From Nannochloropsis salina CCMP1776 (taxonomy: Eukaryota; Sar; Eustigmatophyceae; Eustigmatales; Monodopsidaceae): a stretch of DNA of 64,000 nt. The stretch lies in the NCBI GenBank assembly GCA_004565275.1, contig SDOX01000002.1, forward strand, positions 876,884-940,883, in the 5' to 3' direction. Below are positions 1 to 10,200 of this stretch, in pieces; the first letter of the stretch is position 1, and each line of letters starts with the position of its first letter. The notes under the pieces were generated by a model. The model was not told the origin of the DNA and made no database searches. It saw nothing but the letters and a program-made list of their open reading frames with translations. The translations under genes were made by a program, and so were the position numbers.

Positions 1-333
1 CCAGACTTTCGTCTCCTTACTCTCGCCCGTTAGCTGTCTTGACAATCTTCCCCCCTTTATACACACATATAGACGAGAGCCTTTCTCTTTACTGCTCTCT
101 ACGTATGTACACGCGGCGGCGCCTGCACTCGCCTTTCGGCGAGGTCTCACTCCGTCACCTCGAAGCTTCTCCCCGTTTACTCTCTTCACTCCAAAACTTT
201 CACGGCGACGGCAACCGTACGTTAAGAGGCGCTCGTCGTATGCCTTGAATCTCCTCTCCCCCAGCCTTATGTCTACTTTCACCGTGATGTGCAGACAGCA
301 CTTTCCATACGCCTGCCTCCTCCAGCTGCCGTA
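1..333. other. Window edge, no gene seen
   Basis: Pyrimidine-rich sequence with only short chance reading frames. It probably holds the 3' flank of the RING gene that follows on the minus strand. No RNA gene or repeat was recognised. Confidence 0.4.
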
Positions 334-2411
334 TCATTGCGCAACCCGGAGTCCCGTCTCCTCCCTCCCCCTCCCGTCCTCCTCACCCTCCCTTCCTCCA
401 CCTGCTTGGTTGTCCACGTCGCCACGCTCTAAATCCACGCCGGCTGTGTCCCCGCCCCCATTCCCTTCATTGACCCCCCATCCACGTCCTCCCTCCTCAC
501 CCCGGCCCCCTTCCTCCACCGCCCGCCTTCCACTCTCAGCCCCTCCAGGTGCAAATTCGAACACTACAACTTCCTCCCCTCGCACGTTCTGCTCCCCGCC
601 CTGATCCCATCGCGGCCAACGCTCCTCCCCCTCCCTTTCCGCCGTCGGGGCTCTGGGCTGCCAATCGATCGTCAGTACCCCTCGACCCCCGCCTAACCAC
701 CCCCTGCTGCTCAGCCACCGCCTGCCGCTCCCACTCCCCCTTCCACCTTCCGCCTCTCGATTGCCTGGAAAGGAGAGGGCAGACCCGTGAGGAGGAGGGC
801 GGTGGAGATGGAGAAGATGACCGGCGGGCCAGAGCAACCGCCGTTGGATCAGATGCAGGGCCGCACGCATGCGCCAGAAGGGGACCATGCCTGCTCCCTC
901 TGCTCCGACACCGAGCTTGTCGCGGACGTCGGACTTGCAGAGCGGGCAGACGGAGTTCACCGAAAACCAGCAATCCACGCACTGGGAAGGAGGGAACGGG
1001 GTTCATGTGAGGGCCTGAGGGCCATACCTTCTTAAAAACACGCAGAAACATGGCTCCTCCCCCCCAGGCGGATTCTCCCACTAACGCTTCCGTTGCTCTC
1101 TCGGCCTCTCTTCCTCGCTTCTCACCTCCGAGTGGTAGACATGCCCACAGGGCAATTTTCTCACCAAATCCGTCCGCTCGAAATCTGTCAAGCATATGCA
1201 GCACTCCCGAAAATTGTACAGGTTCGATTCCCCAGGGTCGTAAGGGGCTATAGGCAGCCGGGCCTTCTCTTGCGGGGAGAGCGCCCGGGCGGCCGGGGCG
1301 CTCGCGTTGGCCCCTCCCCATGCCCAAAGGAGCCGCCCACCCCGCCGCCCACCGCCGGCACCAGAGAACATTGTCACGCAGTTGTTGCAGCAACAGGAGC
1401 AGAGGATGCACGTGAGGATGGAGGTGACTTGGTACGTGGCGTTTGCATAGGTGGGGATGTATTTATGTGTGGATATGGGCGTGAAAACAGACGAGCGCTT
1501 TGTCATATCTAGACGTCCTAGGGCCTCCATGGCCCCGATCATGCTTCTCGATCCATGATCATCGGGAGCATCGACACCAGACAGATCACCATTCAACACC
1601 TTTGCTTCCCAGCAGCCCCCCGCAAGGACAAGCATGGAATTCCCACCCGCCCACACCCACCTATGATCGCTGATATCAAATAAATATCCAAAGGCGAGCT
1701 TTCAATGACCCGCCAATAGACGCGAAACCCCGTCCCGCCCACGGGACCTTCCGCATGGAGGCGCAAAACCACCGAGCTGGAGCGGCTGGTAATGGTTCGG
1801 TTCACGATGCCGAGGCCTGACCCGGCAATGCTGAGGATCTTGGGCCCGTCCAAACCATTGCTGTAGATGTTCAAGGTATCCCCGGGACCCAAATCCAGGT
1901 ATTCGAATTGCAACCGAATCATGACAGACTGACGATTCCCTGCCCCGGAACCCGGGCTGGTCGCGGAGCCACTGCCCGGCAAAGGCCAGATGGTGAAGGT
2001 GCAGCTCTCCCCCGGGATATAGTGCACCGCCCCAGGGGCCATTGCCCCGAACTGGATGACGCCTGCAGTCTCGTGCAATGGTGCTGCATCCGCAGGACAG
2101 GACGTGTAACAGATGCCTGTGTCGCTCCACCCTTTGCTGCACTTATCAGCGCTCGCTTGCGCGAGGCAACGGCCGCTTCCCCCACAATACCCGCACCCTG
2201 CTTCTTGAAAGCAACTAGTGCAGTCGCTGATTGCGTCGCAAACGGTATCTTGGCCATCTACGAGTCCGCGACGAGCGTCCCAGCTCTTCTCCGCCCCAAA
2301 AGACCATGGAATCGGAGGATTGTCTTTATCGGTAGCCTCTATAATGGTGCTTGGAAACCCGAAGGCTCTGTTCAAGACCACAGCAGACAGAACAAACAAA
2401 ACAGGAAGCAT
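334..2411 (-). CDS. Secreted-type PSI-CUB-TM-RING-H2 protein, putative membrane E3 ubiquitin ligase
   Basis: Exons as read: 2411-1661, 1427-1126, and 981 down to an uncertain end (334 if the frame stays open). Phases agree at both junctions (donors GTGGGT and GTGAGA). Exon 1 encodes a signal peptide (MLPVLFVLSAVVLNRAFG), a cysteine-rich PSI-like module (CTSCFQEAGCGYCGGSGRC, about residues 60-80) and a CUB-like beta domain (about 105-235). A membrane segment spans the first junction (YLISAII then VTSILTCILC). Exons 2 and 3 rebuild a full C3H2C3 RING-H2: ECCICLTDF, PCGHVYHSE, then CVDCWF and CPLC. RING-H2 domains recruit E2 enzymes, so ubiquitination at an endomembrane or the plasma membrane with a lumenal PSI/CUB sensor is inferred. 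The tail after CPLCKSDV is low-complexity, and a further intron with an acceptor near 765 is possible. Confidence 0.75.
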
Positions 2412-4487
2412 GGTCTAGCTGCGTGTTACACTTCTCGACAACAGTTTGGAGCTCCTGATCTATTGATGGTGTCATCAGCGAAAGGTGTCAGATGAGCGCA
2501 CATGAGTATAAGAGTGGCCAGTTATGCCAGAAGAAATGGCTTGATCGATCAGATCAGCAGGACATACGTGCCACATCAAGCCCCAGCCGTAAAATTGGCC
2601 AATTCGTGCCACAAAAAGCTACATAGCATAAGCTGACAATGATTATACTTGATTATCGATTGCGGGTACCATATGCATAACGCAAACCGGTTGTGTGACA
2701 ATTTTCGAGGGAGGAGGCACAAATTCAAAGCTCACGACTTTCTTTCGACCTCCTCCCCCTCTTCTTCTCCCCTTTCAGAAGTAAAGCCAGTAACACACAA
2801 AGGGCTTATTTTCACGATTTTGACAAGTTTCACCAGGATATATGAGGAAATATTCAAAAAAGATGCTTGGCGGTGAAGAATAGGCACGGGAACACATGTG
2901 GGGTCCTATTTAGCACGGTCCGCGAGACGATCAGGGGGCCACAGCGAGGAGCGAGCATGGCGATGACAGAAAAAGCTCAGATCGGAACAGGCAAATGACA
3001 ATTGTGACACAAATATACCCCAAAATGTGGCGTTACCTGAAAAATAAGATTATATAACAGCGGCGTCATAATGTCTAGCTTTGGAACAGCAGAGTGAGCC
3101 TGTTCTATTCTTCACATTGTCCCCTTGCGATCCCGCCCATGAAGAAGAAGTTAGCCTAGATGCTTTACAGCACCTGAAAGAGCTATAAATGAGTCATACC
3201 CGCTTGTGCCTTCAAACAAATCTTCGACAGTCTGAAATGCAAGGTTTAGAGTCATACCCGCTAGTGCCTTCAAACAAATCTTCGACAGTCTGAAATGCAA
3301 GGTTTAGAGTTCATATCGACTTGATTATGCCATCGTCCGGAAATGTTTCTGAGCCCATAGTTGTCCTCGTCACCTGGAAACGAATACGCACCTTGGCAGC
3401 TTTCCTGGAGGAAAATGGATTCTTAAAAATGTTTGGAAGGAACAAAAATGTTCTCCCAACAAATTCAATTTCATCTTTATGCGAGTCGACACCTCATGGC
3501 ACGAAAGAATCCTGAATCTCGAGTCTTCACGAACGATAAATGTTTCTCTTCACCTTACAAAGTGTTCAACCGGTATTCGCCGGTGTCCCCTAAAGATTTC
3601 GCTGCTCACAGATTAAAGTTGTTATCGAGAATGGCGTCGTAGGAGAGTAGTTGTCATTTCTGTACCGACGAGGAATGACTAAGTAGTCCGGCGCAGCCGC
3701 CGCCATCTTGATTGTTAATGAACACATTCCGGATAACCTGCACGAACAGGGAATCAATATACAAATTATACTGTGCGTCTTTTCCCTTCTGGATCATGAA
3801 GAGCTGGTGCTTTTAGATTGAGTCTATTGTGATCGTTTTTGACGTCTTCCGATAATATTCACTCGCGCCCAGAGATCCTTTCTTGTCGTAAATTATCCAC
3901 GAATCAAAATTTGAAGATAAAATCGATGATTTAATCAAAATTACAAAACCTACCCATCACGGCAGAGTGAAACGAGAGCTTAACTGAATCATGCTCGTAT
4001 TCTGGTTTTAAAGCTTTGGCTCCCTTGTGTTCACTTCGACCGCCCTCCTGCGACGTCTCTCTCGATCGAGAAACACCAAGCAGACGGGGTGAGTGACGGC
4101 CGAGGGGAACAGGCGACCTTTACGGTCACTTCAAGGACGCTTTTCCTACATTGCGAACGAACATAACACTCGATACCACACGACAGGACAAACTGACGAG
4201 TGTCGCAGGCAGGAGATATTCGCGGGACTGGTAAGAGCTGTCATCGTCGTCACCGTTGCCCTCAGACGATGCCGCCAACCTGCGGCAACGGTCTCGTAGT
4301 AAGTGGGCAAATTTCTTGCTCATGTCCTGTTTTTCCATTTCATCCAAGCATCAAATTTCGTGCATTGAAAGGAATTAGCTGTTGCTTGTTGTCCCGGCTT
4401 CCCCTCGTCATGACTGTTCTATAAAATATATTATTATAATCTCCTACCCCCCCTTCACCTTCGCTCATTGCCGTCACTCTGCCCCGC
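2412..4487. other. Intergenic region, no supported gene
   Basis: AT-richer than its surroundings, with only short frames lacking recognisable similarity. It contains a 58-bp tandem duplication (3191-3306) and must hold the 5' control regions of the divergent RING gene and plastid membrane protein. No tRNA, snRNA or transposon end was recognised. Confidence 0.5.
3191..3306. repeat. 58-bp tandem duplication
   Basis: Two adjacent 58-bp copies (3191-3248 and 3249-3306), each starting gagtcatacccgct and ending aaggttta, differ at one base (cgcttgt against cgctagt). Near identity points to a recent duplication. No function is evident. Confidence 0.9.
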
Positions 4488-5687
4488 TTGTCGCCCTTCG
4501 CACAGGGTATTCCACTCCGCATTGCATGGCCGCCTCCCCACACCCTTCCAATGTCTGCTTTCATCTGTGTACCCGCTCGTCCCGTTTCGTCTTGCATGGT
4601 GCCCGCCTTCAGCCATCCCGCCTATTCCTCAAGGGGCAGGGGCCATATTACTTCAGCTCCCCAGGTCCAAAATATTGCCCAAGAACGCCACCGTTCCCGC
4701 GGTCTTGCCTCCTGTAGCCTTACAGTTCTTCGCGATCGGACGCTGCGTCGGCTTCTTCCCTCGCAATTCACGGGGGACCAGTGGAAATACTACTGGGGCA
4801 TCACGGAGAGCGACAAGTTCGGCAAGATCTACGAAGCTGCCTCTGCGACGTTCTTCGGGCTTTGGACGAGCTGGTTCCTGACCTTCTTGATCGGTCTGCC
4901 CGCAGCCACAGTCTTGGGCACGGTGTTCTTGTTTTACTGGATTTTGGCCCCGGGCTTGGCTGCCTACCGGCGGAACGTGAGCTTCCGCGGCACTTACTTC
5001 GCCCGGACTCCGCGCGACGACGGCATCTTCGGCGCGCTCTTTAGTGGGAGGGTCGTGCGCGTGGGCCGCATCCGGCAGGCGAGGGAATACAACCGGCCCG
5101 AGGCCCTGGTCATGTCCATGGAGGACGAATCGGGGCGGAAGCTGCGAGTCTACGCGCCAATCTTACCCAGCTACAAAAAAGTGCGGCCAGGGATGCGGTG
5201 CGAGGGGTTGGTCTTGAGCGAGTCACCCGACTTCGATGAGCTGATGGGGGTCTCGGACGTCTTTGTGCCAGACTGCGGGGCCTGGGTGGGCGAGTACCCG
5301 TACATCGACAAGGTGCCGTTTAAAGCCTTCTTGGCGAGCAGGGCGAGGCGAAGGGGCGGGATGGGGGAGGAGATGGAAGGGGATGAAGGGTTTTGGGAAG
5401 AGGAAGGGGTCGGAGGGGAGGAATATGTGAGACCAGACATGAATTTCAGGGAGGGTGAGGAGGAGGAAGGTGATAGCCAGATTTTTGACAGCGACGGGGG
5501 AGGCGAGGGGGGCGACGGGGATGTGTTCGCACGCGTGTGGGAAGAGTCAATGCGAAATGGAAGGAGGAGACAGACAGAGGAGGAAGAGGGAGCGTTGCTG
5601 AGTGAAAAAGACCGTGCCAGGGTTGCCCGGAGGGGAAGGAGGACAAGGAGAGGCGGGGGGGGGCAGGAAGAAAGCGAGGACTTGTGA
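4488..5687 (+). CDS. Conserved two-TM membrane protein, probably plastid, function unknown
   Basis: A 399-residue single-exon frame. The N-terminus is basic and hydroxylated; a second ATG at 4554 would give a short signal-like leader with an Ala-Phe step (VPAFSHP) like plastid pre-sequences, so the start is uncertain. Two adjacent hydrophobic segments (FFGLWTSWFLTFLIGLP and VLGTVFLFYWILAPGLAAY) are followed by a soluble domain of about 150 residues that resembles, from memory, conserved membrane proteins of cyanobacteria and plastids without assigned function (WVGEYPYIDKVPFKAF region). The last 100 residues are acidic, then basic and Arg-rich, probably disordered. No catalytic motif is seen. 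Confidence 0.75.
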   Translation: MSPFAQGIPLRIAWPPPHTLPMSAFICVPARPVSSCMVPAFSHPAYSSRGRGHITSAPQVQNIAQERHRSRGLASCSLTVLRDRTLRRLLPSQFTGDQWKYYWGITESDKFGKIYEAASATFFGLWTSWFLTFLIGLPAATVLGTVFLFYWILAPGLAAYRRNVSFRGTYFARTPRDDGIFGALFSGRVVRVGRIRQAREYNRPEALVMSMEDESGRKLRVYAPILPSYKKVRPGMRCEGLVLSESPDFDELMGVSDVFVPDCGAWVGEYPYIDKVPFKAFLASRARRRGGMGEEMEGDEGFWEEEGVGGEEYVRPDMNFREGEEEEGDSQIFDSDGGGEGGDGDVFARVWEESMRNGRRRQTEEEEGALLSEKDRARVARRGRRTRRGGGGQEESEDL

Positions 5688-6040
5688 AACGAGACACGCA
5701 GTCGACATTAAAGATTATTCCAGTGGTAAGACCCAAACTGTGAGAGTAAAAAACATTTCAATTTAGGCGGCAGGCGTCGTCTTAACCTTAACCCTCCTTT
5801 GTCTCTCGCTTCCTCCCTCCTTATGTCTCTTCAAAGCATCCCAAAAGGAGGAGGACGTAATGTCATTGGCGTCGCATATATTCCGTTCCGTACTGTACAC
5901 GCATCCGGCTAACCTCGCCCGTTACCCAAACTCGATCATGAAAGCCCTACACCCCCCCCACCCTCGCCCCCGCCCCCGTCAGCGCCCCTATCTGCATCCT
6001 CCTTGGATCTGTTCCGTGCACTGCAAGGCCGTGAGTCTGT
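5688..6040. other. Convergent intergenic spacer
   Basis: Shared 3' flank of the plastid membrane protein and the p24 gene, with C-rich tracts around 5950-5990. No gene is seen. Confidence 0.5.
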
Positions 6041-6837
6041 CTACACCAACCTCCTCGCCTTGAAAAACTGCTTGAGGTTGTTGACCTGGAGCACGCCCGT
6101 GACCAGGAGGATGCCCACTTGCAAAATAGGCCACCATCGCGCAGCTGAGTTCGTCCGCTCGCACTGCTGGTGAAAGAGGACTTCCTTGTCTTTCATGTAG
6201 TCCGCTTCGTTTAGAATCTGACCCATTTGCGCGTTCAAATGCATGATGGAGGCCTCCAACAGGTCGATGTGGGCTTCTTTCGCCAGGTCAGCATAGTACG
6301 CGTCGGACTTTCCGTACGTGACCTCTAGACCCACTTTCGTGGGCTTGGTTACAGTGTGAGGAACGATACAGAGGGAGTGGAACCCATCTTTCACTGTGGC
6401 AAACTTGAACTGGCCCTTTTCCTCGTTCATTTGCACTTGTTGGACCATTTTCCCGCCGCCTCCCTTCCCGCCAGGCCCCGACACCAAGCTGATCACTAAG
6501 TTGAGGCTCTGGGTCGCATATGCGGGGAGATCGTAATCCACTGTGACCGGTGTACCTTGTGGTTGCTCAATCATGAAACATTGCTCGTTCCCAGACTGCA
6601 ACATTGAGATAGTACATAGGGAGGCGGCTTGGGTAAGGCGTGAGTCGCGGGCAAGTAGGTCTTGCTTGTTTGTTTGATTTCAACATTTCCGAGACAATAC
6701 CGGGGCAAAAAACGTACCGGTTGTATCACTACGTAGAATTCGGCCATGCATGCATTTCGCGACAGGAGCAACATCATTAGGAAAATGCGAAGGAAGACGA
6801 AGGCCCGGTGCCTCAAGCGTGAGGATGCGTTCACCAT
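6041..6837 (-). CDS. TMED: p24/EMP24/GP25L family cargo receptor (TMED)
   Basis: Exons 6837-6718 and 6595-6041, joined in phase 0 over a GTACGT donor and TTGCAG acceptor, give 224 residues, the normal p24 size. Exon 1 encodes a signal peptide (FLRIFLMMLLLSRNACMA) and the start of the GOLD domain (EFYVVIQP). Exon 2 continues with SGNEQCFMIEQPQG, the rest of GOLD, a coiled-coil heptad region, a C-terminal TM helix (WWPILQVGILLVTGVLQV) and a cytosolic tail (FFKARRLV). p24 proteins cycle between ER and Golgi as cargo adaptors. The tail combines the di-Phe COPII signal with a basic COPI-type motif. It is head to head with INTS1. Confidence 0.93.
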
Positions 6838-7286
6838 TCTTTTCTGCCTAATGAACCCTACTGGTCCTGGTGGACACCTTTTAGAGTCCCTGCGATGTCA
6901 TGTGGATAAACGGGGCATTCGTGAAAGACACACACGCGAAGGCCTTGCTGTCGTCGGGAAGCGGGGGATGGACCGCGCGGTTCTCGGGCGGTACGGAGCT
7001 ATCGCCTCTCTTGAGAGATGCTTTCTGAGCGAGTCAAGTGAAAGCTTTGATATCTCTCTTTTGTTGGCCGAGTGCATGTCCAGATGGCTAACGAAAAATG
7101 ATTTTACGTCCTAAATGTCATCTTTTTTCTATCTTGACGCAGCTGGTACCATCAGGGAGAGCGTTGTGGACAATGATGTCAAGGCGTTGCGGCGCGGGGG
7201 CAATAGTATCGACAGCATTATGATCTGCAGGCGAGCCTTGCGCCCCCCCCCGTGCACCTTGTGCTTGGCCTTAAAAAGGAAATAGA
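6838..7286. promoter_or_regulatory. Divergent p24/INTS1 intergenic region
   Basis: 449 bp between the start codons of two divergent genes. It must contain both promoters and 5' UTRs. No clear TATA box or named motif was identified. Confidence 0.4.
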
Positions 7287-10200
7287 ATGGATCCGTCTCC
7301 GCCATCTCTTATTCAAGATCTTGTTCATGTCATCGAGGCGGGTGGCCAAGAAGACTTACCTTCCCTTCAAAGGGCGGCGACACAGCTTTGTCGATGCGTT
7401 GCAAGCTCGGTGGAGGGAGCCCCCCACTCCGCCGCCAGTGTGGCACTCATGTGCGCAGTAAAAGCAAAACCACAACTTTTCAGGGACACAACTACAATTT
7501 TGCCGATAATAATCGACTGGCTGCGGCCTACCGAGAGCTCGCGCTCGGCAAATGCTCAACGTGCAGGCTTTTTGCTTCATCGGCTGGCGTGCAATGTCTT
7601 ACTCCGGGCATTCCGGGACTGCCCCCAGTGGCCCCTCGCGCTCCTGCAAGTATACATGGAGGATGCGTTGGGCCCTCGTGCATGGGTGGACGAGCATGAA
7701 GACTATGGCTGTCGCACCTTTATTGCCAATCTACGCACGGGCTGGAACTCGGCGGTCGCCTCGCAAGAATCTCCTTGGCTTCGTGGATGCGCGCCTTCAC
7801 TTGGCAGCAGCTCTTCCTCCCTGCGAGGCACGCCTTCTTCCACACCCGGACAGCCTCTCCACAGTAACACAGGGACCGACGGCTTGCTGCCTCATCTCCC
7901 TCCATTGGCCTTGCCGCCCCCTCTGGCGCCCTCTCTGGTCGGGTCCTCCGCGGAGAAGGGAAGGGAGGAGGCAGGGGCCCAGGGAGGGGCGAAGGTTACG
8001 GCGGAGGCCATTGCCAGCATTTGCTCGGATGACTCGGACTCGGGGGGACGAGGAGGTGCTGGAGGAGGCGGTGGTGGGCGTCCTCGCAGCCCCTGCCCGC
8101 GGGCCGGAGGCACCGGGTCCCGGGGGGGGGCACGAGATCCTGAACCCCGCCTGCAGGGAGGGTAGGGCGCTTAGTCTCGACGGCCCTCCCGAGGAGGTGC
8201 TCCCGCGGGTGTATCCTCGCTACAGTGCTGGCTCGGAAAAGGCGCATTTTTTGCTTCTGAGAGCGGTCCAGGAGCGCTTGGAGTCGCAGGCGTACGGTTC
8301 CCTCTGGCCACTGATCGCCACCCTGGTCGAGCTGGCCCCGTTGGCCGCCTGTCGACGCCTGGCCTCGGAGCACCTCCAGCTCTGGCTCGAGTCGCCAGCG
8401 ACCAGCAAGAATGCGCGGACTTTGCTGAGGGCCATGGCCAAGGCGGCGGACCCCCTGAGGGCGGAGGACACCGGCCTTGTCTCCAGGCTCCTCCACCTCC
8501 AACTCCCGGCACAACAGGCCCTCCTTTACGAAGAGAGCATGGCTGTGGTGGTCCGAAAAGCACCGGAATACCTACAGCTGACGGTGGCGTGCTTTATGTC
8601 CGACGCGGTCACGGGAGCGCGGCCCGATGCCGACAAAATTTTGGCCCACATCTTACGGCAGGCCCTGGGGGCGGTCGGGCAGACTGCGACGTCTGGCGCG
8701 TCGCTCTCCCCCTCTACGCCCTTGCCTGTAACAGCTTCTCCCGCGGGCTGGAGTCATGGTCGCGGGGCCGGTGGGGGGATGCCAGGGACTGTGGCGTCGG
8801 CACCTTGGCTCACGCGGGATGAGGTGGGACGGCACTTGGCTCGCGGGGCCAGGGAGATTATGCGGGAGCGGCCAGGCTCCCGCGTGCAGGACGCGCTTCT
8901 TAGCGTGGTCAAAACTTTGACGCTCGATTACGTGGACATGTTGCCTCTGGTCGAGGAGCTCTTGCTTCTTTCCCCCGACACGCTGTCCACGCTCAGGCAC
9001 GGGTGCGGAGAGTTCCTGCGGACAGTAACGGAGACCGTCACAGCCTTATTGCGGTACCGAGCGCAGGTCTGTCTGGACAGGGGTAAATTCTGGAACGAAC
9101 AGCATGCCAAGGCCAAACGAGCTATATTAAATTCGGGCTCGGCCACGGAGGAGGAGCTTTTGACTCAGAAGCACTACGAGCACTGGCGGCTCCGCCTGTG
9201 GACCGTCCGGGACGTTGCCGCCATCCATTCCTATGTCGCTCGCTTCGCCTTGCACGTCTCGCAGGGCGTTTTGCCGCACCTTAACACGTCCTCAGCCTCT
9301 CTTCCCGGTCCGCCCTCGGCCCCCTCGGACATCCTCCCCCCCAACGGGGATGGCCTTGCGCTGTTCCGCCAGGTACTTCTCCTCTCCCCTAGTGCCCTGG
9401 CCGAGCCTGAACGAAACGACAAGTCTCCCGAGGCTTTTCTAGCACGCTACGTGGGCGTCCAAGGAAGTACCTGCCGTGCATTGGTCGCCTTGACGCGTCT
9501 GGCCGCGGGCAGACCTCGGGGAGGTCGCGCGGCTGTCCTGGAGCAGGTGGAGGATTTGGTGCGGCGGGCCGGCCGCCTGGTGGCGCGTAGGGAGGAGGAC
9601 CCAAGGGTAGCCAAGGCCGATTGGGAGGATGCAATCAAACCGGGGGTCGAACTGGAATTCGGAAAAGAGGAGGCGGACGGGGCGGGTATTGTGAGCGACT
9701 TGTTCGGACTTGCCCGGTACGATCCGGGAGACGAGTTGTTGGCTCGGAGGGGGTTAACTCCTGAGCAGGTACCCCCCTTGGCCCATTCGGAGATATTTTG
9801 GCGCGTTGCTTTGCTTTTGCTCCTTGTGAGTGGGAGCAACCCGTCATCCGTGGGGCAATGGCTGTGGCGGCACTGTCCAACCACGCGGTGCTTGATGCAG
9901 ATGGTGGTGTGCAATCAGTATCACTTCCCCCCCCCGGGCGCCGTCCTGACCGCAGAGGGGGGCGACAAAGGATCAAGGAGGAGTGGAATCAAAAAACGGA
10001 CGTCCGTTGGGTCCCTGAGCGGGGCATTTGGTGGGGGCTCTGGAGATGTGCGAGCAGCTGAAGAGCAGATAATGGCTGCAGATACGGAACTCGCGGAAGA
10101 GGAAGCAGTCTTGAGCAAAGTTCTCCGGGGTGAGCGGCGCACGGGCAAGAAACGAAAACGTCCGGGGGAAGGTGACGTGCCTGACAACAAACCTCTTCTC

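Noticed and set aside
1216-1245. Sequence ggttcgattcccc resembling the tRNA T-arm/B box
   Set aside because: It lies in the coding exon of the RING gene (antisense of GESNLYNF), and no paired T stem, anticodon arm or acceptor stem surrounds it.
2412-4487. Possible mobile element in the long gap
   Set aside because: No transposase-like frame, terminal inverted repeats or target-site duplication could be found; only the 58-bp duplication stands out.
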